Positions 52,481 to 64,000 of a DNA stretch of 64,000 bases are shown here, piece after piece. The DNA lies in contig NC_092474.1 in NCBI RefSeq assembly GCF_047495875.1, positions 9,300,501 through 9,364,500 of the forward strand. The letters are read 5' to 3'. The notes under the pieces were generated by a model. That model saw only the letters and a list, made by a program, of their open reading frames with translations. It was not told the origin of the DNA and did not search any database. Source of the DNA: Pithys albifrons albifrons. Its lineage: Eukaryota; Chordata; Aves; Passeriformes; Thamnophilidae. The translations under genes and the position numbers were made by a program. Positions within the stretch are counted from its first letter, which is position 1. Every line of letters begins with the position of its first letter.

Positions 52481-55400
52481 GCCTGCCCGGGGTGTGCCCG
52501 GCTCTGTCCGCCCGCGCCCACTGCCCGCTGGAACCGCGGCTGCGGGGCGAGGCAGCGCCCTGGCCGTCCCCCGTGCTCCCGACGGCCCCGCGACAGCTGC
52601 GAGCGCTCCGACCCGGGGCCCGCGGCCGCCCGTCCTGCCCGGGGCCCTGCCCGCGACCCTGCCCGGCGCCCTGCCCGCGGCCCTGCCCCGGGCCTTGCCC
52701 GCGACCCTGCCCGGGGCCCTGCCCGCGACCCTGCCCGGCGCCCTGCCCGGCGCCCTGCCCGGCGCCCTGCCCGGCGCCCTGCCCGCGACCCTGCCCGCGA
52801 CCCTGCCCGGGGCCCTGCCCGCGACCCTGCCCGCGACCCTGCCCGGCGCCCTGCCCGCGGTTCTGCCCGCGGCCCTGCGCACCGGCCCCGAGCCGAGCCG
52901 GCACTCCCGGGTGACTCGGTGTGGCTTAGCAGCTGTTTCTGTTTGCAGAGCTTAGAAAAGATCATTCAGCGGGACTTCTTTCCGGACGTGGAGAAGCTGC
53001 GAGCACAGAAGGAGTATCTGGAGGCTGAGGAAAACGGCGACTTGGAGAAAATGAGGCAAATTGCCATCAAGTTTGGCTCCTCCTTGAGCAAATCGTCGAG
53101 GGACACACCTGCACCCTGTAAGAACTGGCTCTCTGGGGCATCAGGAGTTCATGCCTGAGTTGGTTGCGCTGCTTTAACCTCGGACAGACAGTGCTTATCT
53201 CACAGGTTCAAGGCTGACATTGCTTAAGAGTCTCTGTGCCAGGCTGGGCAGCAGCCAGGGCCTGGTGGCTGATGCTGGATTTCTCTTTGATGGTGTCTAA
53301 TAACTCCTTGTTGGGAGAAAGGTTTTGGAAAAAGCAGCTTTTGAATAACCGTTCCTTCTGGGCATGTTTTGTCAAGTTCCTGCTCCTGGGGAATGTTACC
53401 TGCTCAGTGTTAATGCTATCAGAAATTCCAATTATTGTAGCTTTAGAGGTGCTTGCTGTGTAAGATTTCCATGTATTAAGGACAGAAGGTTTGGAAGCTG
53501 GTGATCATCAGAAGTTTCCACAGCAGACTTCCAATGCCCTGTTGTGTGTTTCCTTTCAGGTTTTTACATTTTTATACTCCTAATTTACAAAATAAAAGTA
53601 TGAAACCAAAGTATAATTTTATGCTTTTTATATTTCACTTTGAGGTTTTTGTGTTAAAGCCCAGCCCTTGGCTGAGCTCTCTCAGTGGGTTTGGGTAAGT
53701 GGCTTTCTTGTGACAAAGGGCACTTGTCACCAGGTGGTTTCCCTTCCTCCCCAGTGCAGGTGCTGGCCCTGGCCTGAGTTAAGGTTGTTCTGCTGGTGCT
53801 TCTGTTGGCAAAAGCAGGGGGTAGGGTGGCAGATATTGGGCTGTGGCTCTCCTGGGAATTTCTCCCAGCTGGAGAAAAATCATGTCTTAGATGAGGCCAA
53901 AATCTAGACAGAATAGAATATTTTGGAGTTTTTCTGCAACTTTTTAATTACATTGTTGTTCTCTTGGTGTGCCTTCTGTGACTTGTCTGGCACATGACCC
54001 TTGCAGCAAATGTCCTGTTCTGTGCTCTGGTAACCAAGTGAACCTTTTTTTTTTGTGTGACAGATGTTACCCCAGCCACGTTTGAAACCCCAGAAGTGCA
54101 TCCAGGTGGCCTTCCACTGGGAAATAAATCCAAAGGCGGCATCAAATCTGCAGAGGAAGGTAAGAGAATATTGTTTCTCTGGCTGAATTCTTCAGCAGCA
54201 GGAAAATATTTTTGTGAGCCCTGTCTTTTGTAATGGTTTGGGTACTTGGCAGGTGTTTAAACAGTTTGCCTTTAAACTTCTGGTAGGTGAAAATGAACCC
54301 TCTGAAGTTGGACTTGATGTAATGTTTTACATCATGTGTTGTGTGAATTCTCTTTATGGCTGTATAAATTCATAGCTCAGTTGGTCTTTTCAAAGGCAGT
54401 AAATTTTTCTTGTGTCACCTGAAATAAATTCTGTGAATAAGCAAAGACTGCAGGGGTAGAACCATCCATAGAGCATGTTACAAATCTCTGCTAGCAGCTG
54501 GCCACTTTTGTGTTTCACCTTCAAAGCAAATAGCTGTAGGTGCCATAAAAGGTTTTATGTGAAAGTTGTTTGGATGTGTTCCAAAAAGGATTTATTACTG
54601 TACCACTCTGAGTGAATATATTTCTTTCCCCAAGTTTCATGTGAGTTGCCAGTGTGTCCATGGAAGCCTGGCTGCCAGGAGGATCAGGAGTTATGTGTAG
54701 GGCTCTCACAGAAAAGAAGGCATTAACCTTTCTCAGGCTTCTTCCCTCCTCTTGTTAGGAGAAGCAGAAAAAGATGATAAAGATGCCCTTCCCAGCCTGG
54801 ACAGCTTCTTGGCAAAGCACACGAGTGAAGATAATGCTTCCTTTGAGCAGATCATGGAGGTGGCCAAGGAGAAGGAGAAGGTCAAGCACGCGTGGCTGTA
54901 CCGTGCGGAGGAGGAGTACACACGGGTAGGGCCCTGCCCAGCTCTGCCCCTGCCCCTCCAGAGGGACACAGCAGGGAAATGCCATTTCTCTCCATTTCTT
55001 TCTTGCTTCATAAACTGAATATTATCTTGCCTTCTGTTTCCAAATCTTACTGTAATAAACACTGATGAGAATTATTGGCTCTGAACATGGGGCTATTGCA
55101 TTACACTATTAAATTACTCATTATTGAACAAGAGTAGGAAGATCTTGATTTTGAGTGTTGGGTGCAGAAGTTGGTCATGACTAAATCAGAGCTGAGTCTC
55201 AGTTTCCTGTGTCCTGTGACTGCTCGTTGCTTCTTTATGCAGTCCTGTTTTTTCCCCATGTGTAAGAAGTGTTGACTTTAGTTGCTGAGGATTTGTCTCT
55301 TAAAGCTTTGAGACTGCAAAGTATTGCACTGAGTGCAGCTATTGCCCTTGGCACTCTCTTCCATAAGCAGCAACACCACAGAGAGCAGCTGAGAACAGTT

Positions 55401-58400
55401 CCTGGTGTCTGTCCATCAGCCCTTTGTTATTTGCAGTTGGACTGTGTCTCATTTCAGGTTTCTGTTGTCAGTAATAGCCTGTTCAGCTGCCCAGGCACAG
55501 TCTATAGGAGCCTGGCTGGCTGTGCTGTCCCCCTCAGCTCCCTCTGTGGGAGGCCCAGGAGCTGTTCTGGGGCTGCCTTGTCAGTGCTCAACCATCAGCA
55601 GTGAGCACCAGATGTGTCAGTGATGGATGTGGAGCTGCAGTGCCTTTAATAAAGCTTGGCACTGACACATGAGTGTTTGCTGCTCTTGTTGTGAATGAGT
55701 GTTACTTTTTTATTCCAGCTAATGTAAACCCTCAGAGTCTGTTACATTAAAAATGCCCTCTGTGGCTCATTATGCATCTTTGCTCCAATGCTTTCTCAGA
55801 ATTAAAAGGCAGGCAGCAGGAGAGCTTCTGTAAAGCACAGGGGTTGTGTCAGGTCAAGAGGAAGCTACTGGAGCTGGTCTTGTGCTGAAGTTGTTTCTTC
55901 CTGTCAGCCAGCACTCTGGTCTGAGCTTGCATTTGCTTGCAGAGTGTGCTTCATGGGGAGTGGTTGTTTGGAAGCTCACCTGGGAACAGGATGGTTTGTC
56001 AAATGCCAATTGCTTGTGCCATGCCTGATGCAAAGTGTGCAGGTGGCTGAGCTTGTGATTGACCTCTCCAAATTGTGTCTGCCTGAATAAAAGATTACAG
56101 GAGGCTGTTTCTGACCTGATTGTTTTATACCGTTTTAATTTTTTTTCCATTGCTCTTTCAGCGACAAAATGAAAACCTGGCACTTCCTTCAGCAGAGCAG
56201 CAAGCTCTGGAGAATGTGAAAGCGGGGCTGGATACCTGGGAATACACAGCTCGAAACACCCTCATGTATTATCCAACAGGTGAGGTGTGTGTGTCTCCTG
56301 GGAAAGGCTTTGGTTCTGGGTGGGTTGACTCCAGTGCTTACAGCATTTCTACACATGACTGAGCAGCTCTTACAGGTTTTTTCCTTCTGTGAAGCTCAGA
56401 TATGTTTTAAGAAAGTAATTATTTTTCTTTTTTTCCTTTTCTTTCTTACTCTTTTGGTCTTTTACCTCTGATTCCAACGTTTGATCATGTTCTAGTTGTC
56501 ATTGAGAAGCTCATTACCTGTATAATAGAAGCACTTGTTTTCAGGAGCCAAAGCTCTTTCCAGTTTGGTCTGTCTTCTTTATGAGCACTTTGTTGTCATC
56601 TTTATTAATTCTTTGCCTCTTCTCAAAGTGTGGACTTGTTGGTCTGTTTGTTGCTATAGAAAAGTACATATTTTTGTAAATGCAGTTTTCTTTTTTGGCT
56701 ATAAATGTACCATTGATAATTTCTGTGAACCAGTGAAGTAGAGAAAAGAGAGTCTTGTTGACTTTTTTCCTTAAATAAACATAATTCAATTTGAGGTGGT
56801 ACAAAGCAAATATCTAGTGCAAATTTTGTTTTAAATTGTGAGAGATGCACACTGCAATTGCTGATGTGCTCTGTGTTGTGTAGGAATGTGTGGCAGGTGC
56901 CATGTTGATCAGGAGCTTTAGAGCAACTGCCTGGTGTTACCCGAGCCCTTTCCTAAAAGGCATTTTGCTTTTCAAGGTGTACCTGATGAGAGTGATGTAT
57001 TTAAGAAGCCCAGGGAAGTTGTCCATCGAAACACCCGCTTTGTGAAGGACCCTTTTAGTCAAGCTGTGAGCAAATCACAGCTCCAACAAGCTGCAGCCCT
57101 CAATGCTCAGGTTGGATAATCTTACTTCTTCTGACTAAAACCTGGTTAGGCTCTGCCCTCTGGTGTGGTTCCTTCACCAGGAGAGCTGTGTGTGTGTGCG
57201 CGCGCTGGATGCTCACACCTTTCTCTACTTGAATGGCTTTGTCTTTTTTATTTCAGTACAAACAGGGCAAAGTGGGACCAGATGGAAAAGAACTGATACC
57301 CCAAGATTCTCCAAAAGTAAATGGATATGGATTTGTGGCTACCCCCTCCCCTGCCCCAGGTAAGAGAGTTTTCTTATTTCTCTGTTTTAAGAGGTCTGCT
57401 ACTGCACTTATTTTGGTGCTGTGTTTGTTCAACACCAGGGGGTCATATATGGGGTTAGACAAGAAGGTATCTCATGAGCTGGTGACATTTTGTGTGCCGT
57501 GGATGGCAGCTCAATGCAGGGCTTAAATCCTAGTTCAGTACACTGGTAGAAGTCACTCTGTACTTAGAGACTCTGCACAAGCTGCCATGCCATTGCTCAG
57601 GAATCATCTGGAGTACTGTGAGCCTTCCTTGGTAGCTGTGGTGCTGCAGCAGCTTGTTTTATCCCTGGGCAATGCCTTTGTAGAGCTTAAAGACAAGAAT
57701 TCCAACATTTAAGAAACATTAACTTTCCAACGAGTTCAGGTGCTTGTTCAAAATGAGAAGCATTCGTGTCAGTGTGACCTGACTCAGTCCTGGTTCAGCC
57801 TGGCTCTGGGGAATGTGGGATGTCTCATTTTATTCTCAGTCTAACCCACTGTTTTCATCCAAGTCTTTCTAAGTTCTTTTGTCTGGATGCACTTGTATAT
57901 TAAATTCCTTTCGTTCAGATGTAGTAGCTGCAGGATTCTTTCGTCAGAACAAACTGATTATTTTTCTTCCAGCTGAAATGTCGGGTATCTGAGTTTATAC
58001 CTGTTCTTCACCAGCCCTGCTGTTTCTGGGGTTTTTTTTGTCATTATGCCCAAAACTAAACACCGGGACATTCCCTGCGGGAAGCCTCTAGGTGGCGTTT
58101 GCAGCACACCTCGTGTATCCACTGCCTTTTCCAAACCCCGGACAGTGGGATTTTCTAGCCTTAGCCAGAGATTTAATTGGGCTCTTAGAATCCATTCTGC
58201 AGTTGTTGGCCAAGCACAGGCACTGCTTGGTACAGGCTGGCCCCAAGGTGAGCAGAGGGTACCTTTGGCTGTTTGAGTCCTCTGCATGTTTTCCTACTTT
58301 TAAAGAGTTCCTGGTGTTGAAGGAGTTTTCATAAAGTGGCAGAGGGTAAGACAAGTACCACAGAGGGGAAGATGAAAGTGTCACTAAGCAAAAACTCACC

Positions 58401-60638
58401 AAATGGAAAAAAACACATGGAAAGGAGGGTGCTTGGCTCTTGTAACCGAGAGGGTGACACAGTTGTGGGCAATCCTGGGAGTTTAAGTTTGGCTTTTAAT
58501 GGAAACCACGTGTTACTCTTCACCTTGGCCGTGATTTCCTCTGCAGTGGAGAAAATGGTGTGTTGATGAATTCGCTGTATTTCCTAATTTGCTTCTGTGT
58601 TCTTTTTTGTGGTGAATGAACAGTCAAGTGTCTTGCATGGACATCACTTTTTCAATTTGTTTGTAGGTGTAAACGAGTCTCCCTTTATGACGTGGGGTGA
58701 AATCGAAAGCACCCCTTTGCGTCTGGAGGGGTCAGAAACGCCGTATGTGGACAGAACACCTGGACCAGCCTTCAAGGTATTTCATGTCAGGAAGTCAGCT
58801 TCCCATTTTTGTTTTGAGGGGAAGGACTAGGAAGGGAAAGGCAAGTGAGTAGGTGATAGATTAACGTTGTTGTGGAATGTGACACATCCCTGGGTGGTGT
58901 TCCCAGTCCTTGAGACTAATAATTTAGTTTGTGCTTGGAGGGTGGAGGTGGGCATGGATCCACGTGAAAGACACTTGGTGGAGGTACCTGAGGTGAAATA
59001 CACACTGTTGCAGGAAAATGAGATTCTCTATTTGGTAGTGGCCCCAGACAAAGGGGCTTTGAGAGGAAACTAAAGAGACACTCAATTTCTCTGATTTTAA
59101 TGTATGAATGGGTGGAAATTGTAGGATTTCCCTCTGTCTGGATCTTCTGCCTGTCACAGCCTGAGGCAGGTGTATCAATTGAGAGTATAAAAGACACTCT
59201 GGCTTTGCTAATGGCAACTAACCCTGCATGCTGCCTGTCTCCTGCTGGTGTCATTGAATGAGAACTGAGGCTCTTGAGTTTAAGAAAGGTGTAATTTGCT
59301 GTATGTGCCTCTGTTTTGTCAGACTCCAAAACCTTTGACTGGTTCTCCTGCTGTTTAGCAATATCTGTGTTTGCCTGAGAGCTGGCTGGCTACAGGCCAG
59401 GCAAGACACAGGTGACATTGTTTATCTAGGAGAGACAGCAGGAGGAAATGCCAGAGGTAATGGCTGCTTCCTTGACTGGACTGGTTTTACCATTTTTGTT
59501 ACTTGCTGAGGCAGATTAAAGGTCTCTGTGTCCTCTCTGGCTTTTCTATAGCAGCAGGGAGGTGCAGGCTGACCCAAATTCTCCCTGGTGTAGATCTCTG
59601 TGCAGTGGAATCCAGCTGTGAAGGTGCTTTGACTCGTTTGTGCAGCACTCCTGAGTGCCTTGGTGAGTGAACTGGGTGATATCTTTATAGATCCTGGAGC
59701 CTGGACGCCGTGAGAGGTTAGGACTGAAGATGGCCAATGAGGTGGCAGCGAAAAACCGAGCAAAGAAGCAGGAGGCACTTCGAAAAGTGACAGAAAACTT
59801 GGCCAGGTGAGACTTCTGTTTTCACAGCAGAACTGGGGATGGGGATTATCTGATGAGATCTAAATCAGCAGATGTAGAAAGGGAGAAATGATGGAAAGGA
59901 AGGATATGGAAGCAGGAAGAGGTATGTACAGAGTGAAAGTTCGTAGAAATTAAAAAACTTGATTCCTGAGGGAAGGCGACTGGTGGCTGTCCCTGATACT
60001 GACAGGAGGTTGTTGTCAGCATTGCTGTTCTGCCCCACAGCCACCCAGCCATGCCTCTGGATCAGTGTCTTGCCTCATTGCAAAGACCAGACGTGGTGAG
60101 AGTTGCTTGGCTGGGTCACAGGAAGGACAGAACAGGCTCAGAGGAAAAGTCAGGTAGTGCCACTCAGGTGTGGGAGGGACATAGGACGATTCTCTGCCTC
60201 TTGTCTCGAGATACAGGCTGTATTTTCCTGCAGGCAGAATGGCTTCTACAGGCAGTGGGTCTGGTCTGGGGGGGCAGTGGATACTGAACTTTTCCTGATA
60301 GAGGCATATTTTTCAGTGTAAAAATCTTTTAAAACTGTTAATTCTATTTCAGCCTTACTCCGAAGGGACTGAGCCCAGCAATGTCACCAGCTTTGCAAAG
60401 ACTGGTAAATAGGACTGCAAGTAAATACACTGACAAAGCCCTGCGAGCCAGCTACACTCCTTCCCCAGCCCACACAGGAACTCCTGGTTACAAGACCCCA
60501 GCCACTGGGCCTCAGACACCCCAGAGCACCCCACAGTCTGGGACAGTGTCTCAGACACCGGTGTCTCAGGATACTACATCGATCACGGACAATTTACTGC
60601 AGCTGCCTAAAAGAAGAAAAGCGTCTGATTTTGTCTGA
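52268..60638 (+). CDS. ESS2: ESS2 splicing factor homolog (DGCR14), nuclear spliceosome-associated protein
   Basis: Ten exons: 52268-52414, 52949-53117, 54064-54159, 54759-54925, 56162-56279, 56977-57110, 57257-57359, 58667-58776, 59691-59806, 60353-60638; 481 residues (human about 476), frame intact. The Es2 family domain spans most of the protein: QKEYLEAEENGDLEKM near the N terminus, LPSLDSFLAKHTSEDNASFE, ARNTLMYYPTG, FMTWGEIESTPLRLEG, and RERLGLKMANEVAAKNRAKK as a basic helix near 355-380. The Ser/Thr/Pro-rich tail (residues about 415-465) ends in a basic nuclear signal-like KRRK. ESS2 is found in spliceosomal C complexes and influences splicing fidelity; this is family knowledge. Exon 6 uses a weak GTTGGA donor. 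The mammalian TSSK2 retrogene neighbour is not seen. Confidence 0.96.
52634..52873 (+). repeat. 12-bp minisatellite, 20 copies, in ESS2 intron 1
   Basis: Twenty exact-length 12-base units of the form CCTGCCCGNNNC (NNN mainly CGA, GGG, GCG or CGG) run uninterrupted. Because 12 is a multiple of three, the array stays open in all frames lacking stops and encodes an Ala-Arg-x-Pro tetrapeptide repeat in the ESS2 frame. Confidence 0.95.
57187..57205 (+). repeat. Short TG/CG dinucleotide tract
   Basis: TGTGTGTGTGTGCGCGCGC, an alternating purine-pyrimidine stretch in ESS2 intron 6, of Z-DNA-prone composition. Confidence 0.8.
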
Positions 60639-63600
60639 ATATTCCAACCACCAGGAAGGTGGTGGTGACCTGGCTGTGCTCAGCAGACTACAGACTGATT
60701 GCTGGAAACTGTGAAAATGGAGATAATTTTCTCTGTTTTGGATGGCCATGCATTTAAATTCATTTCTGTACAGACATGTCTATTTCTAAAGCAGGATAAA
60801 CCTTCCTAAAAGGCTGGACTGGACTTTGTTCCAGCTTGTCAAACTTCTTTGAGTTTGTACTTTGCAGAAGAGGGGACACAACTGTGTATACTGAGACATG
60901 ACACGGAATTTTGTAAAAGTTATTTTTAATTTGTATTTAAATTGATGCAGTTCACAGGTTAGACCAACTTTGTGATTTGTTAAAACCAGCAATCCTTGAG
61001 AGGACCCCTTTTCCTCCTCCACTTCTTGCACTTGTGCAGAATGGGATTTGCCTTGCTGCTTCTGCTCAGGCTTTTCTTTGTGCAGGTTTTGGGCTCGCCC
61101 TCCTCTGCAGCTGGCAGAGGGGAGGGGATCAGATTTGTTTTTATAGCTGCTCTGTGTGTGACTCAAAAGGCCTTGATGATGATGGTGATCACAACACAAG
61201 GGCTGGGGGCAGTCCTGAGTCATCCATCAGGATGACAGTGCTGTTCTGGAGGACAGAAGTGGTACTTCTGATAGCCACACTGGGGCTTTTCTTTGGTGTT
61301 CCACTGCCATTCTTTGAAACTTTTGGCTGATTTTTAGAATTGGAAAAAAAGGAAAAAAGAAGGCAATTTTAACCATAAATAACCTGCACTCAGAGCTGTG
61401 GTTACTCCAGTGTGTGCTGACCTTTGTGTGTGGGATGAGGCCTTTGGTGGTGTGATTCAGCCTGGAGAAGCACCGTGCACCTTTTAGGAGGAAGCAGAAG
61501 TAGCCAGATGTGCACACTTCTTGCACCACACCTGAGTACAAGGCAGCCTGTGTGACACTTGGCAGTGTTGGCATTTGCTACAGTCAGGTGCTTTACTTAG
61601 GGAACATCCTTGGAAAGTCTTATGCAGCTCTTTGAGGAGTGTCTGCAGCCTTCTCTGAGGTCTGGGGTGTTGGATGCTGTGTTTGTCTTGGTGGAGAGCT
61701 TCCTCTTGTGTGGTTTCCCCTGCCACTTCCAAAATTCCTGTCCCTGACTCTGAAAAACCTTTCCAAGGGACTTGGTTTTTATAGTGCAACTTGTAAAAAT
61801 TAACTGATCAACATGACATTTCTAGGAATAGTGATTCAAGAAATTGGTAGTTTTTGCCTTTTTAGTCCAGAAATAACTGAAGGCTAAGTTTCTTCTTTAC
61901 AGAAAAACATTATTCTCAGGTACTCCTAAATGAATGTGAAAGGAATCCATTTACTAAAGTTTCCATGCTTTCAGAGATGTTCTTTAAGAACTAAAGTGGC
62001 TAAATGCCAATCAAGTTCTTAGGTAATTTCAAATACTAATTATTTATTTCATAGTGAAATGCTTATCTCCATGAAACAGGAGCTCTTTGTGAGGGTGTGC
62101 TGGCAGATGGTCAGGCACTGGTCTGGAGTTTTGAGTCCCTGAGGGAACCAGGAGCAAGGGGTAGGTGTGAGGTTCCTCCCATTTGTGGGTGTGGGAGCTC
62201 TGTCCTCTGAATGTGGGATGCTCGTGAAGACAGGACAGCATTACAGGGACTGTGGGGCTGTGTTAGAGCGCACATGTGGGTCAGGAGTGGGGTGTGATGG
62301 TTCTACCATGGCATTTCCAACTGGTTGTGCTCATACCAAGGTGTAGCTGGAATAATAGAAAGGAGAATATGATCTCAGAGTGGTTAGTTCTGTGTTGTAC
62401 AATTCATGCCTAAAAGCAGATTGCATTAAATATCCTGTGAATGATGTTGGTTTTGTGTTCACCCTCAAGTGTATTAACCTAGGCAGCTGTACTGAAATCA
62501 CAATCTTGATTCTGCCACACTGAAGGGCCTTCACATGGTTTCTGGAAATGTAATTTATTCTCAGTTGAATGCTGAAAAACTGGATCTCTTGAAGGGGCTG
62601 TAGTGCTCTTCAGATCGGCTGTTCCTGTAACGCCTGCTGTATAGTCTGGTCTCTGCTTCCTGCTGCAGTTCAGCCCCTGCTATCTGTAATTAGGGAATCA
62701 GTAAATTTTTTGTTGCCAGATATTTTGCTGCTGTAGCAGTAGCAGATAATGTGCCTTAGAGGGCCAAATCCGATGTGAAAAGCCATCTTGGTTCTTGATG
62801 ACTTGTGATTTTTTTTCTTTTTCTCTCCTGATTTTCAGCAGATTATTTTTCTTTTGCTGTTGTGGGATAATATCTGCATTTCCCTGTGTGCAAGGTCCCA
62901 GCACACTTCCTCTCTCAGTCAGAATAGCACCCGGAGCTCTCCTGACCCCACAGAGGTGGCTCGTGGTGAGCAGTGGTGGCCTTGGGGCTCTCCTGGTGGC
63001 AGGGCTGGCTGCCCTGGGTTACAGGCTGCCTGGAAATTGCAGGAGCCTCAGTGGACCTGAGGCCATGTGGTGAGACATGGGGCTCTAATAGCACATCCAG
63101 AGCCTGTGGGTGCTTGCCTGTACGGCCTGGGCCTTGGCTACTTGCTCTATGCAGGAAAGAAGATGAGAGACCACAGGAGATTTGTGTTCTGACAAGTCTT
63201 ATTATGAGCCCTGAGCTGGTTCACTGAGCCCTTCACCTTCAGGGCCAGGAGCCTTTTCCTGGGCCAGGGGTAACCAACCACCCTGCCATGCTGCAGGGGC
63301 TGCAGCTTTTCACCCACCTGAAAACATTTCATTAAGGGCTGTGTCTCTCCACTGCTTTCTACTTCTCTGAATATTTGGCTGAGAAGGGAAGCTGTGGTTG
63401 GAGATACTTTGTTGTTTTGGGGGATTGGGCTATTTCTCTGCAAAAATAGAGGAAATGAATTTGCTCACTCAGGGGAGTGGGAAATGAAGCAATTCCCACT
63501 TCCTCATACTTGTATTTGATGCCTCAATCCGAGCTCACTGCTTGCTGCTGGCCCAACAGCAGCTGGCTACAAACCCCAGCTCAGGGTCAGGCCAGGCCAC

Positions 63601-64000
63601 CCTCCCCAGGAGCCCCTTCTGTCCCTCCACCCGCCCTGGCCACAGCAGCACAGGTGCTCTGTGCTTGCTGGTTAGAGAAATGCTCATTCCCAGTAGGAAA
63701 CGGAATGCCTGGGACATGCCAGCTCCCACACACCCTGGGCAGAGGTGCTTTGTGTGATTTGACCAGCACACTGCACACTCACCCCTTGTTCTGGGGGCCC
63801 TGGCTGACCCCAGCTCCCCTTAGACACAGCCCCTGGTGTCCCAGCCTATGCCTGGGGGCAGGTGTGGCCTGTGGCACAGGGCAGCTCTGCCTCACACCTT
63901 CCTGTGGCACTGGCAATCCCAAAATATTGGTCTTATAGCACTTGGCACAGCCTGGGGAAATGGGCACTTCTCACCCTTTGCTTTTTGCTACTGGGCCATG
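60639..64000 (+). other. ESS2 3' UTR and downstream region, right edge of window
   Basis: The ESS2 stop is followed by AT-rich UTR-like sequence to roughly 61000 without a canonical AATAAA, so the cleavage site is undetermined. Beyond it I find no coding exon, RNA gene or repeat. In human the next gene is DGCR2; none of its exons is recognisable before the right edge. Confidence 0.5.

Noticed and set aside
52634..52873. Regular repeats as a possible CRISPR array
   Set aside because: Units are contiguous 12-mers with no unique spacers, and the genome is vertebrate; it is a minisatellite. The same holds for the arrays at 45041 and 51850.
52170..52965. Gly/Gln/Arg/Ala-rich open frames antisense to ESS2 exon 1 and intron 1
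   Set aside because: They are translations of the 12-bp minisatellite in other frames, with no independent support.
61000..64000. Open frames of 60-150 codons downstream of ESS2
   Set aside because: None matches DGCR2 or any family I recognise, and none has convincing flanking splice sites.

Overview
The window is vertebrate nuclear DNA, most probably from a bird. It contains six spliced protein-coding genes with conventional GT-AG introns, CpG-island promoters and AATAAA signals, and very few transposon remnants, the clearest being a CR1-like LINE tail. The order CLTCL1 - SLC25A1 - GSC2 - ESS2 (DGCR14), all on the + strand, is the human 22q11.2 (DiGeorge) order in reverse orientation. In chicken this block lies on a microchromosome, and the short GC-rich introns fit that.

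Layout. 1-5690: last four exons of CLTCL1. 5691-12600: 3' UTR and gene-free DNA. 12640-26124: SLC25A1 (mitochondrial citrate carrier, nine exons, first intron over 10 kb), with a 3' UTR to about 27350. 27751-30165: a five-exon gene for a secreted somatomedin B/thrombospondin type 1 protein related to SBSPON. 31702-44949, minus strand: a complete 31-exon gene for an 1881-residue protein collinear with THADA, the regulator of tRNA Cm32 methylation; I read it as a diverged THADA paralogue. 49177-51160: GSC2 (goosecoid-2 homeobox, three exons). 52268-60638: ESS2 (spliceosome-associated nuclear protein, ten exons). 60639-64000: ESS2 3' UTR and downstream DNA without a recognisable gene.

The exon models for SLC25A1, the SBSPON-like gene, the THADA-like gene, GSC2 and ESS2 were built by hand from splice signals. 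They give uninterrupted frames of 310, 248, 1881, 219 and 481 residues, each close to the family's usual length. The most notable content is the pair of genes (SBSPON-like and THADA-like) between SLC25A1 and GSC2, where I know of no counterpart in mammals. Others are a 28-nt microexon needed to keep the THADA-like frame, in-frame stop-free introns in THADA-like and ESS2, and minisatellites beside or within GC-rich promoters. The genes are not an operon; they are a conserved synteny block with unrelated functions (endocytosis, citrate export, extracellular matrix, tRNA modification, transcriptional repression, splicing).
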